In this document: positions 32,754-42,228 of the stretch, in pieces | How the letters are laid out: each line of letters begins with the position of its first letter | How positions within the stretch are numbered: position 1 is the first letter of the stretch | Assembly (NCBI GenBank): GCA_947039785.1 | Contig: CAMQZX010000004.1 | Span: 1 to 44,673, forward strand | Length of the DNA stretch: 44,673 nt | Direction of reading: 5' to 3' | Source of the DNA: an uncultured Lachnospiraceae bacterium | Lineage (GTDB): Bacteria > Bacillota > Clostridia > Lachnospirales > Lachnospiraceae | Translations under genes and position numbers: made by a program | The notes under the pieces: model-generated | The model's input: the letters and a program-made list of their open reading frames with translations, nothing else | Databases searched by the model: none | Told to the model about the DNA's origin: nothing

Positions 32754-34091
32754 TCAGGATTTCAGATTTAGTCCAATTCCGGTAAAGCGCCGTAAGGTAA
32801 TGAGGTTTAGCACAGTCAGCAATAGTTCTCCCAGCAGTACGCCCCACAAATATCCTTTGATGCCGTAAAGAGGAATGCAAAAGAAAGTAAAGGCGATACG
32901 GATGGTCAAAGCTGCAAGGTTATGAAGAAAACAGTATCCTGTTTTACCCAGTCCGTTTAAGATGCTCATCAGGGTGGTATTCAGATACAAAAAGGGGCAG
33001 ATGAAGGACAGCGCTTTTAAAAAGGCACCGGCGGTGGCATTGTCAAACAGGAGCATACCCATAAAGTCTCCAAAAAAGAAAAATAAAAGGAAACATCCCA
33101 CGCCCAGAAACAGACAGCCTTTGATAGTCATCAAAGTTGTACGCCGAATTTGTTCTTCTTTGCCCAAAGCCTGCTGTTCTGCCACGGAGGGAAGCAGCAT
33201 GACAGAGACAGAATTGGTGATGGTGGAGGGAAACAAAAGCAATGGCAGTGACATTCCTGTCAAAATTCCAAACAGGCTTAACGCATTGGCGCCGGACAGA
33301 CCAAAAAGTCTGAGACGGCTGGGAATCAGGATTTGTTCCACGCTGGTCAGCAAAGTCAACAGTACGCGGTTTCCAGTGAGAGGAAGCGACAGGGTGAGAA
33401 TTTTCTGCAAAGTGGTCAGCGGATTTTTCATTTGGAGAAGATGATAGTTCTGTCTGTGGAGGCTCCAGGAGGCCAACAAGGTGGAATATAACATGGAAGC
33501 CAGCTCTCCTGCAAGGATTCCAGCCACGGCGATGAGGGCATTGACTGCGGCGCCCTGGGAGAGAAGGATCAGATAGACCAGATAGGAAGCTCCTACCCGT
33601 ACGATTTGTTCCAAAAGCTGGGAGATGGCGGGTATCTCAGTCTGTTTTCGGGCATAATAGTAGGCGTTGACACAAGTGTGAATGGCTCCCAGGGGAATGC
33701 TGTAAGCGAGCAGACGAAGCAGCGGTACCGTTCTGGATTCAGAAAGCAGAGAGGTACCGATCCACTGAGCGTTTTGGTGGACAAAAAGAGCTGCCAGGCC
33801 GGCAAATATCAGTGCAAGAGAGGAGCCCAGAAGGAAAGTGTCGTTGGCTTTTTGCTGATTCCCCCGGGCAAGCTGGGCTGCCACAAAACGGGAAATGGAA
33901 GTCTGGATACCAAAGACGGTAAGGGCGAAGCAGAGTGTATAAACCGGAAAAATAAGCTGATAGATTCCCACTCCTTCTGCACCAATTGTGTGGGATAAGA
34001 ATATTCTATAGAAGAATCCGATGAATCTGCTCAGCAGGCCGGCTAAAGTCAGAATCATGGTTCCCCAGATGACAGGGTGACGATGTTCCAT
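32754..34091 (-). CDS. SpoVB/MurJ-like flippase (MOP superfamily)
   Basis: A 445-residue polytopic membrane protein with about 12-14 spans, of the polysaccharide biosynthesis/stage V sporulation protein B group. Its N-terminal pattern is LAGLLSRFIGFFYRIFLSHTIGAEGVGIYQL, typical of SpoVB (shown here in pieces: first FIGFFYRIFLSHTIGAEGVG). These proteins are thought to flip lipid-linked peptidoglycan or polysaccharide precursors; SpoVB is needed for the spore cortex. ATG 34091 follows GTGGAG by five bases and is preferred to ATG 34109. No polysaccharide gene cluster surrounds it. Confidence 0.85.
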   Translation of the reverse strand: MEHRHPVIWGTMILTLAGLLSRFIGFFYRIFLSHTIGAEGVGIYQLIFPVYTLCFALTVFGIQTSISRFVAAQLARGNQQKANDTFLLGSSLALIFAGLAALFVHQNAQWIGTSLLSESRTVPLLRLLAYSIPLGAIHTCVNAYYYARKQTEIPAISQLLEQIVRVGASYLVYLILLSQGAAVNALIAVAGILAGELASMLYSTLLASWSLHRQNYHLLQMKNPLTTLQKILTLSLPLTGNRVLLTLLTSVEQILIPSRLRLFGLSGANALSLFGILTGMSLPLLLFPSTITNSVSVMLLPSVAEQQALGKEEQIRRTTLMTIKGCLFLGVGCFLLFFFFGDFMGMLLFDNATAGAFLKALSFICPFLYLNTTLMSILNGLGKTGYCFLHNLAALTIRIAFTFFCIPLYGIKGYLWGVLLGELLLTVLNLITLRRFTGIGLNLKS

Positions 34092-34167
34092 AAAATCTCC
34101 ACAAGTCATGTTTTCTCTATGTATATTCTGGAAAAAGTCTTGACAGAACCGTATGTGGATGTTACAG

Positions 34168-34196
34168 TATAATCAAATCCGAGCAAAAAACTCGGA
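34168..34196 (+). promoter_or_regulatory. -10 box and operator-like palindrome of the Rrf2 operon
   Basis: TATAAT at 34168-34173 is followed by TCCGAG-CAAAAAA-CTCGGA (34178-34196), a 6-bp-arm palindrome at the expected start site. A TTGACA at 34140-34145 is 22 bases from the -10 box, too long for normal sigma-A use. An Rrf2 regulator could act here. Confidence 0.5.
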
Positions 34197-34279
34197 ATTA
34201 AAATGGAAAGCAGATAACACATGCTAGTGCACTGTCTGACAGAGATCAGTTAAACTGTGCATCAGGTTGGAGGGGATAT

Positions 34280-34741
34280 ATGAAATTATCGACAAAAGGA
34301 AGATACGGGCTGCGTGCATTGATTGATCTGGCAGTGTTCAGCCAAAATGAAGCAGTTTCCATACAAAGCATTGCCCAGCGGCAGCAGATATCTGATAATT
34401 ATCTGGAACAGCTGATGGCAAAGCTTAAAAAGGCGGGTCTGGTTACAAGTACCAGAGGCGCCTGCGGCGGTTACCGTCTGGCAAGGCCCGCCAGTGAGAT
34501 TTCTGTGGGAGATGTGCTGCGGGCACTGGAAGGAAATCTGGAGGCGGTGACCTGTCCGGGCACGGGTGATATCGGTGGATGTGAGACTGCGGATCTGTGT
34601 GTGACCAGATTTGTATGGCAGAAGATCAATGACAGTATTGCCCATACCGTAGATACCATGATGTTAGAAGAATTGGTGGAAGAAAGCCGGAAGCTGATTC
34701 GCGAAAAGGGCGTGGTACGCTCAGAAAATTGTGAGAATTAG
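34280..34741 (+). CDS. Rrf2-family Fe-S regulator (IscR-like)
   Basis: A 153-residue winged-helix regulator. The helix-turn-helix lies at about 27-60 (IQSIAQRQQISDNYLEQLMA) and is followed by the wing GACGGYRLARP. Three cysteines (Cys92, Cys101, Cys107) match the [2Fe-2S] ligand region of IscR, with slightly different spacing. It heads the cluster with cysteine desulfurase and scaffold genes, so sensing Fe-S status and autoregulating the operon is the natural inference. ATG 34280 follows GGAGGGG. A candidate operator lies about 90 bases upstream. Confidence 0.9.
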   Translation: MKLSTKGRYGLRALIDLAVFSQNEAVSIQSIAQRQQISDNYLEQLMAKLKKAGLVTSTRGACGGYRLARPASEISVGDVLRALEGNLEAVTCPGTGDIGGCETADLCVTRFVWQKINDSIAHTVDTMMLEELVEESRKLIREKGVVRSENCEN

Positions 34742-34752
34742 GAGTGAGGAAA

Positions 34753-35940
34753 ATGAAGAAATTAATATATTTAGACAATGCTGCTACCACTAAGACAGCA
34801 CCGGAAGTTGTGGAGGCGATGCTTCCATATTTTACAGAAAATTATGGAAATCCGTCCAGTGTCTATGAGTTTGCATCAGTCAGTAAAAAGGCTGTGACTG
34901 ATGCCAGAGAGACAATTGCGTCGGTGCTGGGTGCCAAAACCAATGAGATTTATTTTACTGCAGGAGGCAGCGAGGCGGATAATTGGGCGCTGAAAGCCAC
35001 TTATGAGGCATATAAGAGCAAGGGAAATCATATTATCACCACAAAGATCGAACACCATGCGATTTTACACACATGTGAATATCTGGAAAAACAGCGGGGG
35101 GCCCGTGTGACCTATCTGGACGTGGACGAGAATGGCGTGGTGAAGCTGGAGGAGCTGGAAAAGGCAATTACCCCGGAGACTATTTTGATTTCAGTGATGT
35201 TTGCCAATAATGAAATCGGGACCATTCAGCCCATCAAAGAGATTGGCATGATTGCAAAAGAACATGATATTTTATTCCATACCGATGCAGTACAGGCCTT
35301 TGGACAAGTGCCTATCAATGTGGAAGAATATCATATTGATATGCTAAGCTCCAGCGGACATAAGATCAATGGACCAAAGGGAATTGGTTTTTTGTATATC
35401 CGAAAGGGTGTAAAGAGCCGTTCTTTCATACATGGCGGAGCACAGGAGAGAAAAAGAAGAGCCGGTACGGAAAATGTTCCGGGTATTGTGGGATACGGAT
35501 GTGCTGCCAAGCGTGCTGTGGAGACCATGGAGAAGCGTACTGCCAAAGAAATTGAGATGAGAGATTATCTGATTAAGAGAATCACCACAGAGGTACCTTA
35601 CACCAGATTAAATGGTGACCCGGTGAAGCGCCTTCCAAACAACATCAACATCAGCTTTCAGTTTATCGAGGGAGAATCCCTTCTGATCATGCTGGATATG
35701 GATGGAATCTGTGCATCCAGCGGCTCTGCCTGCACATCTGGTTCCCTGGATCCGTCCCATGTACTTCTTGCCATCGGATTGCCCCATGAGATTGCACATG
35801 GTTCTCTGCGGCTGACCATCAGCGAGGAGACTACAAAGGAAGATGCAGATTATGTAGTAGAGCGTATTAAGAAAATTGTGGAACATTTGAGAAGCATGTC
35901 TCCATTATATGAAGATTTTATGAAAAAAAGCGAAAAATAG
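34753..35940 (+). CDS. nifS: Cysteine desulfurase (NifS/IscS)
   Basis: A 395-residue PLP enzyme that removes sulfur from cysteine for Fe-S clusters and tRNA thiolation. Motifs include YLDNAATTKTAPEVVEAM at the start, the PLP lysine in SSGHKINGPKG, and the mobile persulfide cysteine loop ASSGSACTSGS. ATG 34753 is preferred over GTG 34744 because a GGAG site lies at suitable distance. It follows the Rrf2 gene by 11 bases. It likely supplies both the NifU-like scaffold and MnmA downstream. Confidence 0.94.
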   Translation: MKKLIYLDNAATTKTAPEVVEAMLPYFTENYGNPSSVYEFASVSKKAVTDARETIASVLGAKTNEIYFTAGGSEADNWALKATYEAYKSKGNHIITTKIEHHAILHTCEYLEKQRGARVTYLDVDENGVVKLEELEKAITPETILISVMFANNEIGTIQPIKEIGMIAKEHDILFHTDAVQAFGQVPINVEEYHIDMLSSSGHKINGPKGIGFLYIRKGVKSRSFIHGGAQERKRRAGTENVPGIVGYGCAAKRAVETMEKRTAKEIEMRDYLIKRITTEVPYTRLNGDPVKRLPNNINISFQFIEGESLLIMLDMDGICASSGSACTSGSLDPSHVLLAIGLPHEIAHGSLRLTISEETTKEDADYVVERIKKIVEHLRSMSPLYEDFMKKSEK

Positions 35941-35960
35941 TACAAAACGGAGGAAAAAAG

Positions 35961-36404
35961 ATGTATAGTGATAAAGTAATGGATCATTTTCAAAATCCAA
36001 GAAATGTAGGAGAAATCGAGAACCCAAGTGGTGTGGGAACAGTAGGAAATGCCAAGTGCGGCGATATTATGAGAATTTATCTGGATATTGACGATAACCA
36101 GGTGATTCGGGACTGTAAATTTAAGACCTTTGGCTGCGGAGCAGCGGTGGCTACCAGTAGTATGGCAACCGAACTGGTGAAGGGAAAGACCATTCAGGAG
36201 GCCATGGAAGTGACGAACAAGGCAGTGATGGATGCGCTGGACGGACTTCCTCCTGTGAAGGTGCACTGTTCTCTGCTGGCAGAGGAAGCAATCCATGCTG
36301 CTCTCTGGAATTACGCAGAAACCCACAACATCAGGATTGAGGGGCTTACAAAGCCCAAATCTGACATCCATGAGGGAGAAGACGAGGAAGAGGAAGAATA
36401 TTAA
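35961..36404 (+). CDS. nifU: Fe-S cluster scaffold (NifU/IscU N-type)
   Basis: A 147-residue scaffold on which [2Fe-2S]/[4Fe-4S] clusters form. The three ligand cysteines are in AKCGD, FGCGAAVA and VHCSLLAEEA. The last 20 residues are strongly acidic (EGEDEEEEEY), an extension not needed for cluster binding. It begins 20 bases after nifS with GGAGG upstream, and its stop overlaps the mnmA start by one base. Confidence 0.93.
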   Translation: MYSDKVMDHFQNPRNVGEIENPSGVGTVGNAKCGDIMRIYLDIDDNQVIRDCKFKTFGCGAAVATSSMATELVKGKTIQEAMEVTNKAVMDALDGLPPVKVHCSLLAEEAIHAALWNYAETHNIRIEGLTKPKSDIHEGEDEEEEEY

Positions 36405-37495
36405 TGATGAGTAAACCCAAGGTTGTGGTGGGAATGTCCGGCGGAGTAGATTCCTCCGTCGCGGCATGGCTTTTGAAAGAACAGGGATTTGAAGTCATCG
36501 GGGTGACCATGCAGATCTGGCAGGATGAAGATCATTTAATGATGGAAGAGCAGGGCGGATGCTGCGGCCTCAGCGCTGTGGACGATGCCAGAAGAGTGGC
36601 AGAGACTTTAAATATTCCTTACTATGTGATGAATTTCAAACAGGAATTTAAAGAAAATGTGATGGATTATTTTATCGCAGAATATTTGAAAGGAAGGACT
36701 CCAAATCCCTGTATTGCCTGCAATCGCTATGTGAAGTGGGAGTCTTTGTTGAGGCGGAGTATGGCCATTGGGGCTGATTACATTGCCACAGGGCACTATG
36801 CCAGAATTGAACAATTGCCGGGCGGTCGTTATGCCCTTCGAAAATCTGCCGCTGTCAGTAAGGATCAGACCTATGCACTTTACAATCTGACTCAGCATCA
36901 GTTGTCTCATACACTGATGCCGGTTGGCGCTTATACCAAGGATGAGATCCGTGCCATTGCACTGGAGCAGAGGATTCCTGTGGCAAATAAGCCGGACAGT
37001 CAGGAAATCTGTTTTGTACCGGATCAGGATTACGCCGGATTTATTGATGCCAATGCGGATGTGGAGATTCCTCAGGGCAATTTCGTGGATAAGAATGGAA
37101 ATGTTCTCGGTCAGCACAAAGGAATTACCCATTATACGGTAGGACAGCGAAAAGGGCTGAATCTGGCCCTGGGCAGACGGTGTTTTGTGGTAGAGATACG
37201 TCCGGAGACAAATGAAGTGGTGATTGGTGACAATGAGGATGTATTTGCTCACAAGCTGCGGTGTGATCGTTTAAATTTTATGTCTGTGGCAGATGTCAGA
37301 GAGCCTGTACAAGTCCAGGCAAAAATACGCTACAACCATACAGGTGCCCCCTGTACACTCCTGAGAACAGGGGAAGATGAAATGGTGTGTGAATTTCAGG
37401 AGCCGGTGAGGGCAGTGACTCCCGGTCAGGCTGTGGTGTTCTACGATGGGGACTATGTTGTTGGCGGAGGTACCATTATAGAAAAATTAGTGTAG
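36404..37495 (+). CDS. mnmA: tRNA-specific 2-thiouridylase
   Basis: A 363-residue enzyme that thiolates U34 of Lys, Glu and Gln tRNAs, taking sulfur relayed from the cysteine desulfurase. It has an N-terminal PP-loop GMSGGVDSS, catalytic cysteines in NPCIACNRYVKW and DSQEICFVPD, and the C-terminal beta domains (YTVGQRKGLNLALG, GQAVVFYDGDYVVGGG). The ATG overlaps the nifU stop (TAATG), so the two are translationally coupled, and placement with nifS fits the sulfur-relay function. Confidence 0.95.
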   Translation: MMSKPKVVVGMSGGVDSSVAAWLLKEQGFEVIGVTMQIWQDEDHLMMEEQGGCCGLSAVDDARRVAETLNIPYYVMNFKQEFKENVMDYFIAEYLKGRTPNPCIACNRYVKWESLLRRSMAIGADYIATGHYARIEQLPGGRYALRKSAAVSKDQTYALYNLTQHQLSHTLMPVGAYTKDEIRAIALEQRIPVANKPDSQEICFVPDQDYAGFIDANADVEIPQGNFVDKNGNVLGQHKGITHYTVGQRKGLNLALGRRCFVVEIRPETNEVVIGDNEDVFAHKLRCDRLNFMSVADVREPVQVQAKIRYNHTGAPCTLLRTGEDEMVCEFQEPVRAVTPGQAVVFYDGDYVVGGGTIIEKLV

Positions 37496-37557
37496 TAGTT
37501 CCATGTCCGGGTTGAGGATGGGAACAGTTACATAGGCCGACAAAAGGAGTAATGCAA

Positions 37558-39996
37558 ATGGCAGGACTTACACAGCAACAGGTAGAAGAAAAAATACAGG
37601 CGGGTCAGGTGAATTATAATGAGAATCCCAATACCCGTACGTATAAGCAGATTGTGCTGGAAAATACTCTGACTTTTTTTAACTTTATCAATATGGTACT
37701 GCTGGTGTTGGTATTGGTGGTGGGATCTTATAAGAACGCCATGTTTGTGACGGTCATTGTGATTAACACAGTGATTGGTATCATTCAGGAAGTCAGAGCC
37801 AAGAAGATTTTGGATAAGCTGGCAATCCTGACGGCAAGTAAGACCAGGGTAATCCGGGAGGATAAGACGATTAGTATTCCCACGGATGAGATTGTGCTGG
37901 GGGATTTGATTTGTCTGAAGGCAGGAGATCAGATTCCGGCAGATGCCGTAGTACTTGAGGGTACTTTGGAGGTGAATGAATCTCTTCTGACTGGTGAGGC
38001 GGATACACTTGTGAAGGAAAAAGAAGCAGAGCTGTATTCTGGCAGCGTGGTGACTTCAGGACAGGCATACTGTCAGGTGATTCATGTGGGAAAGGACAAT
38101 TATGCAGCGAAGATCACCAGTGAGGCAAAGGAGTTTAAGCGGCATAATTCAGAACTTCGCAATTCATTAAATAAAATTCTGAAAGTAATCGGTATTATTA
38201 TCGTTCCTTTAGGGATTGCTTTGTTTGCAAAGCAGTATTATGTGGTTGGAGACACCTTCCAAAATTCAGTGGTCAGCACCGTGGCAGGTGTTCTGGGAAT
38301 GATCCCGGAAGGCCTGATTTTGCTGACCAGTATTGCGTTAACTGTGGGAACCATGCGTCTGGCCCAGAGAAAGACGCTGGTTCAGGAACTTTACTGCATT
38401 GAAACACTGGCGAGAGTGGATACCCTCTGTCTGGATAAAACGGGAACTATTACAGAAGGAACCATGCGTGTGGAAAAGGTGGAGATTCTGGAGCCGGTGG
38501 AAATTAAGATGCTGGAGGACAGGCAGAATGTTGTCGGGAAGACCGGTGAGGAAAGCTCAGGAGCCCCCTTTTCATGCAAGGCGTCTTTGGAGGATTCGGA
38601 GGAAACTGCGGTGGATGTCAATGCAGCTATGGGGAATCTTATGGGAGTCCTCCACGATGATAATGCCACCTTTGAAGCCTTGAAGGAGCATTTTGGCGAG
38701 AGCAGAAGCTATACGCTGGAGCATGCCATCCCCTTTTCCTCTGATCGGAAATACAGCGGTGCTGTTTTTCGTGACAAGGGAACTTTCCTGGTGGGGGCTG
38801 TACAGTTTTTGTTCCCGGAAGGACAGGATGCATTAAAGGAGCGGTGTAAATGCTATGCCAGGGACGGCCTGCGTGTGCTGGCGCTGGCCCACAGTGACGA
38901 GTATAGTGAGGGAACCCAGATTCCGGAAGGCTTGAAGCCCTGCGCTTTAATTATGATCACAGATGTGATTCGGCCGGAAGCCCCGGATACTTTGGCTTAC
39001 TTCAGAAGTCAGGGCGTGGATTTGAAGGTGATTTCCGGTGACGATCCAGTGACTGTGGCGGCAATTGCCAGAAGGGCAGGGCTTGAGAATGCAGATCACT
39101 ATGTAGATGCCACTACATTGGAGACCATGGAGGATGTGGAAGAGGCAGTGCAGCGGTATTGTGTTTTCGGACGTGTGACGCCTCAACAGAAGAAAATGAT
39201 GGTTCAGGCATTGAAAAAGCAGGGTCATACCGTGGCTATGACAGGAGATGGTGTCAACGATGTGCTGGCTTTAAAAGAAGCAGACTGCAGTATTGCCATG
39301 GCTTCAGGAAGTGACGCAGCAAAAAACATTGCTAATGTGGTGCTTTTGGAATCTAATTTTGCAGTGATGCCTGATATTGTCAATGAAGGACGGAGGGTAG
39401 TCAATAACATTCGAATGGCAGCATCCATGTTTTTAATCAAGACTATTTTCTCTGTCAGCCTGTCCCTTTTGACTATTCTGTTTGGGGAAGCATATCCTTT
39501 TGAACCCATTCAGATGTCGCTGGTCAGTGCCTGTGCAGTAGGAATTCCCACCTTTTTGTTGAATCAGGAATCCAACTATGAGAAAATCGACAATACCTTC
39601 CTGCGGCATGTGTTTATGAACGCATTCCCCACGGCAATCACCATTACATTCTGTGTGTTTACTATTATGGAAGTCTGTCAATATATTTATGACTCCACAC
39701 AGATGCTTTCCACTGCCTGTGTGCTGGTAACTGGATGGAGCTATATGACGGCTTTAAAGAAGGTATACTCGCCTTTGAATATGTACCGAAGCGTGGTAAC
39801 TTACGGAATGCAGGTGCTGTTTTTCGGCGCAGCGCTGCTGTTTCAGAACCTGCTGGAATTTAAGGCACTGGAATTTGGCTTGATTGTCCAGGTGTTTGTG
39901 CTGATGGCGCTGTCACCCATGATTATTGATGGAATCAGCCTGTTCATTGTAAAGGTGAGAGAGCTGATTGGAAAGATGCATCATCGGGCCATTTAA
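37558..39996 (+). CDS. Cation-transporting P-type ATPase, CtpE-like
   Basis: An 812-residue P-type ATPase. It shows the actuator loop LLTGEAD, transmembrane segment 4 as GMIPEGLILL, phosphorylation site DKTGTITEG (Asp293), hinge MTGDGVNDVLALKEADCSIAM and about ten spans with six after the catalytic domain. There is no N-terminal heavy-metal domain or CPC motif, so it is not a copper/zinc pump. The PEGL motif and compact N-terminus resemble mycobacterial CtpE, linked to calcium uptake; substrate here is inferred. ATG 37558 lies eight bases after AAGGAG, whereas ATG 37552 is too near. Not obviously linked in function to its neighbours. Confidence 0.87.
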   Translation: MAGLTQQQVEEKIQAGQVNYNENPNTRTYKQIVLENTLTFFNFINMVLLVLVLVVGSYKNAMFVTVIVINTVIGIIQEVRAKKILDKLAILTASKTRVIREDKTISIPTDEIVLGDLICLKAGDQIPADAVVLEGTLEVNESLLTGEADTLVKEKEAELYSGSVVTSGQAYCQVIHVGKDNYAAKITSEAKEFKRHNSELRNSLNKILKVIGIIIVPLGIALFAKQYYVVGDTFQNSVVSTVAGVLGMIPEGLILLTSIALTVGTMRLAQRKTLVQELYCIETLARVDTLCLDKTGTITEGTMRVEKVEILEPVEIKMLEDRQNVVGKTGEESSGAPFSCKASLEDSEETAVDVNAAMGNLMGVLHDDNATFEALKEHFGESRSYTLEHAIPFSSDRKYSGAVFRDKGTFLVGAVQFLFPEGQDALKERCKCYARDGLRVLALAHSDEYSEGTQIPEGLKPCALIMITDVIRPEAPDTLAYFRSQGVDLKVISGDDPVTVAAIARRAGLENADHYVDATTLETMEDVEEAVQRYCVFGRVTPQQKKMMVQALKKQGHTVAMTGDGVNDVLALKEADCSIAMASGSDAAKNIANVVLLESNFAVMPDIVNEGRRVVNNIRMAASMFLIKTIFSVSLSLLTILFGEAYPFEPIQMSLVSACAVGIPTFLLNQESNYEKIDNTFLRHVFMNAFPTAITITFCVFTIMEVCQYIYDSTQMLSTACVLVTGWSYMTALKKVYSPLNMYRSVVTYGMQVLFFGAALLFQNLLEFKALEFGLIVQVFVLMALSPMIIDGISLFIVKVRELIGKMHHRAI

Positions 39997-40016
39997 GAGA
40001 ATAAAGGAGATAAAGG

Positions 40017-40063
40017 AAGCAGGAGACAAAGGCTGCCGCGGGCGGCATTTGTCCCCTGCTTTT
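40017..40063 (+). terminator. Terminator after the P-type ATPase gene
   Basis: AAGCAGG / CCTGCTT with inner GACAAA / TTTGTC and GCTGCC / GGCGGC pairings, followed by TTTT. Long G+C-rich stem between convergent genes. Confidence 0.8.
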
Positions 40064-40109
40064 ATACAGCCGGAAGCTTTTTCTTCCAACTTGGAGCTGG
40101 TATTGGAAA

Positions 40110-40928
40110 TTACAATGGAATAAATTCTGGTTTTCGGTTTTTAAAGATGGTGTAATACCGGAAACCGCAGGACTTTAATAACTCCGGAATCTGATCGAAA
40201 GCGTAAGCTACATGCTGCGGTGTGTGGGCATCGGAGCCGATAGTGAGAATCTCACCGCCAAGCTGACAGTAGCGGGCTAAAATCTCTTCGCAGGGATTCG
40301 GATGTCCCAGTCCGTATTTGATTCCTCCGGTGTTGCATTCAATCCCCAAACCTTTCTGAATTACTGTCTTTAAGATTTCATCTATGACATCTGAGAATTT
40401 GCCGTAGGAATAAAACTGGTTGGAGTTGGGACCGTAACGGACCACATAGTCAATATGCCCGTACACATCCACATCGCTGAAACATTTTAAGTTTTCCAGG
40501 ATGGATTCGAAATACTCCAGATAAGCTTCGTCTTCTGTCCGGTCGTTGTAGAAAGAAGAATAATAAGGATCCCGTCCATGTACCACGTGGGAGGAACCGA
40601 TGATAAAGTCAAAGGGAAAGCTTTTTACATATTCCTGATGCCAGGAGGCAAGGTGAGGCTGAAGCCCCAGCTCTACACCGAAGCGAAGATCGATCTGCGG
40701 TGCATATTTTTCTTTCAGCTCCAGAAATCTCTGGGCGTATGCAGTAGTGTCCAGGTTGAAATCCAGGTCGTCTTCGCCGGTGGGATAGTCCCGGTCCATG
40801 TGTTCGGTGATACATATATTGGTAAGGCCAATATCCAGTCCGCGGCGTATCATTTGCTCCATGGGAGCTTCGCTGTCACCGGAAAAGCTGGTATGAAGGT
40901 GAAAGTCTCCAATTATTTGTCTGCTCAT
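40110..40928 (-). CDS. PHP-domain histidinol-phosphatase (HisJ/HisK type)
   Basis: A 272-residue metal-dependent phosphatase of the PHP family. The metal ligands are visible as DFHLHTSFSGDS at the N-terminus, CITEHMD, GVELG, GSSHVV, DVYGHIDYV and the C-terminal GSDAHTPQHV. Family members dephosphorylate histidinol phosphate in histidine synthesis; no other his gene is present, so another phosphoester substrate is possible. ATG 40928 follows AAGGAG by seven bases. Confidence 0.87.
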   Translation of the reverse strand: MSRQIIGDFHLHTSFSGDSEAPMEQMIRRGLDIGLTNICITEHMDRDYPTGEDDLDFNLDTTAYAQRFLELKEKYAPQIDLRFGVELGLQPHLASWHQEYVKSFPFDFIIGSSHVVHGRDPYYSSFYNDRTEDEAYLEYFESILENLKCFSDVDVYGHIDYVVRYGPNSNQFYSYGKFSDVIDEILKTVIQKGLGIECNTGGIKYGLGHPNPCEEILARYCQLGGEILTIGSDAHTPQHVAYAFDQIPELLKSCGFRYYTIFKNRKPEFIPL

Positions 40929-41015
40929 AAATATACTCCTTATTCACGATTTAGCGCTGTTTGTGTTCATTGTACCATAAAAAAACAGAAAGGCTATATT
41001 TTTTTGAAATTACTC

Positions 41016-41044
41016 TTGAATTTTTGTACAGAATTAGGTACAAT
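41016..41044 (+). promoter_or_regulatory. Promoter of gap
   Basis: TTGAAT and TACAAT with a 17-base spacer, about 85 bases before the gap start. The leader 41050-41131 has no clear riboswitch. Confidence 0.6.
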
Positions 41045-41131
41045 ACTTCCTAGGTTGACGTTTCTTTAACAAACTGTTGCAGTGTTGTTTGGAAGCGGAA
41101 CATTATTTACAATCATAGGAGGAATTTTATC

Positions 41132-42145
41132 ATGGCAGTAAAAGTTGCAATTAATGGATTCGGACGTATTGGACGTCTTGCATTCAGACAGATGTTCGGA
41201 GCAGAGGGATACGAAGTTGTTGCGATCAACGACTTAACATCTCCAAAAATGTTGGCACATTTATTAAAATATGACTCATCTCAGGGTAAATATGCTCTGG
41301 CTGACAAAGTTGAGGCAACTGACGATTCTATCATCGTTGATGGCAAAGAAATCAAAATTTATGCAAAAGCTGACGCTGCAGAGCTTCCTTGGGGAGAAAT
41401 CGGCGTTGACGTTGTATTAGAGTGTACTGGATTCTACACATCCAAAGCAAAAGCAGAAGCTCATATCAAAGCAGGTGCTAGAAAAGTTGTTATCTCTGCA
41501 CCAGCAGGAAATGACCTTCCTACAATCGTTTACAATGTAAACCATGATACATTAAAACCAGAAGATACAGTTATTTCTGCAGCTTCCTGTACAACTAACT
41601 GCTTGGCACCTATGGCAAAAGCTCTGAACGATCTGGCTCCAGTTAAATCTGGTATCATGTGCACAATTCATGCTTACACAGGTGATCAGATGACACTTGA
41701 CGGACCACAGAGAAAAGGCGACCTGAGAAGATCCCGTGCAGCAGCAGTTAATATCGTTCCTAACAGCACAGGCGCTGCTAAAGCTATTGGTCTTGTAATT
41801 CCTGAATTGAACGGCAAATTAATCGGTTCTGCACAGCGTGTTCCGACTCCTACAGGATCAACAACAATCCTGACAGCAGTTGTAGAAGGAAATGTAACAG
41901 TTGATCAGGTTAACGAAGCTATGAAAGCTGCTTCTAACGAGTCCTTTGGATACAATACAGATGAGATCGTATCCAGCGATATCGTTGGTATGAGATTTGG
42001 TTCTCTGTTCGATGCTACACAGACAATGGTTCTGCCATTAGACAATGGTACAACTGAGGTTCAGGTAGTTTCCTGGTATGACAATGAGAACTCCTACACA
42101 AGCCAGATGGTTCGTACAATTAAATACTTCTCTGAGTTAGCATAA
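41132..42145 (+). CDS. gap: Glyceraldehyde-3-phosphate dehydrogenase
   Basis: A 337-residue NAD-dependent glycolytic enzyme. The Rossmann start [14 protein letters not shown], catalytic cysteine in [27 protein letters not shown] phosphate site and the C-terminal [12 protein letters not shown] are all present. A strong AGGAGG site precedes ATG 41132. Codon use is visibly biased (ACA, GTT, GCA, AAA), as in very highly expressed genes. A terminator between gap and pgk suggests a gap-only transcript plus read-through. Confidence 0.97.
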   Translation: MAVKVAINGFGRIGRLAFRQMFGAEGYEVVAINDLTSPKMLAHLLKYDSSQGKYALADKVEATDDSIIVDGKEIKIYAKADAAELPWGEIGVDVVLECTGFYTSKAKAEAHIKAGARKVVISAPAGNDLPTIVYNVNHDTLKPEDTVISAASCTTNCLAPMAKALNDLAPVKSGIMCTIHAYTGDQMTLDGPQRKGDLRRSRAAAVNIVPNSTGAAKAIGLVIPELNGKLIGSAQRVPTPTGSTTILTAVVEGNVTVDQVNEAMKAASNESFGYNTDEIVSSDIVGMRFGSLFDATQTMVLPLDNGTTEVQVVSWYDNENSYTSQMVRTIKYFSELA

Positions 42146-42160
42146 TTTTAGAACTTATAT

Positions 42161-42190
42161 AAGGTTCGGTCTACTGGACCGAACCTTTTT
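42161..42190 (+). terminator. Terminator between gap and pgk
   Basis: AAGGTTCGGT / ACCGAACCTT with a seven-base loop and TTTTT. It lies inside a glycolytic operon, so it probably sets unequal gap and pgk levels. Confidence 0.85.
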
Positions 42191-42228
42191 CAATCTTTAA
42201 GACAATAAGAAACACAAGGAGGCAAATC

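Noticed and set aside
32599..32880. 94-residue extension of DAHP synthase
   Set aside because: It reads through the promoter and leader hairpin and has no homology to the enzyme.
36608..37252. 214-residue minus-strand frame opposite mnmA
   Set aside because: Shadow of an intact gene without ribosome site or domain.
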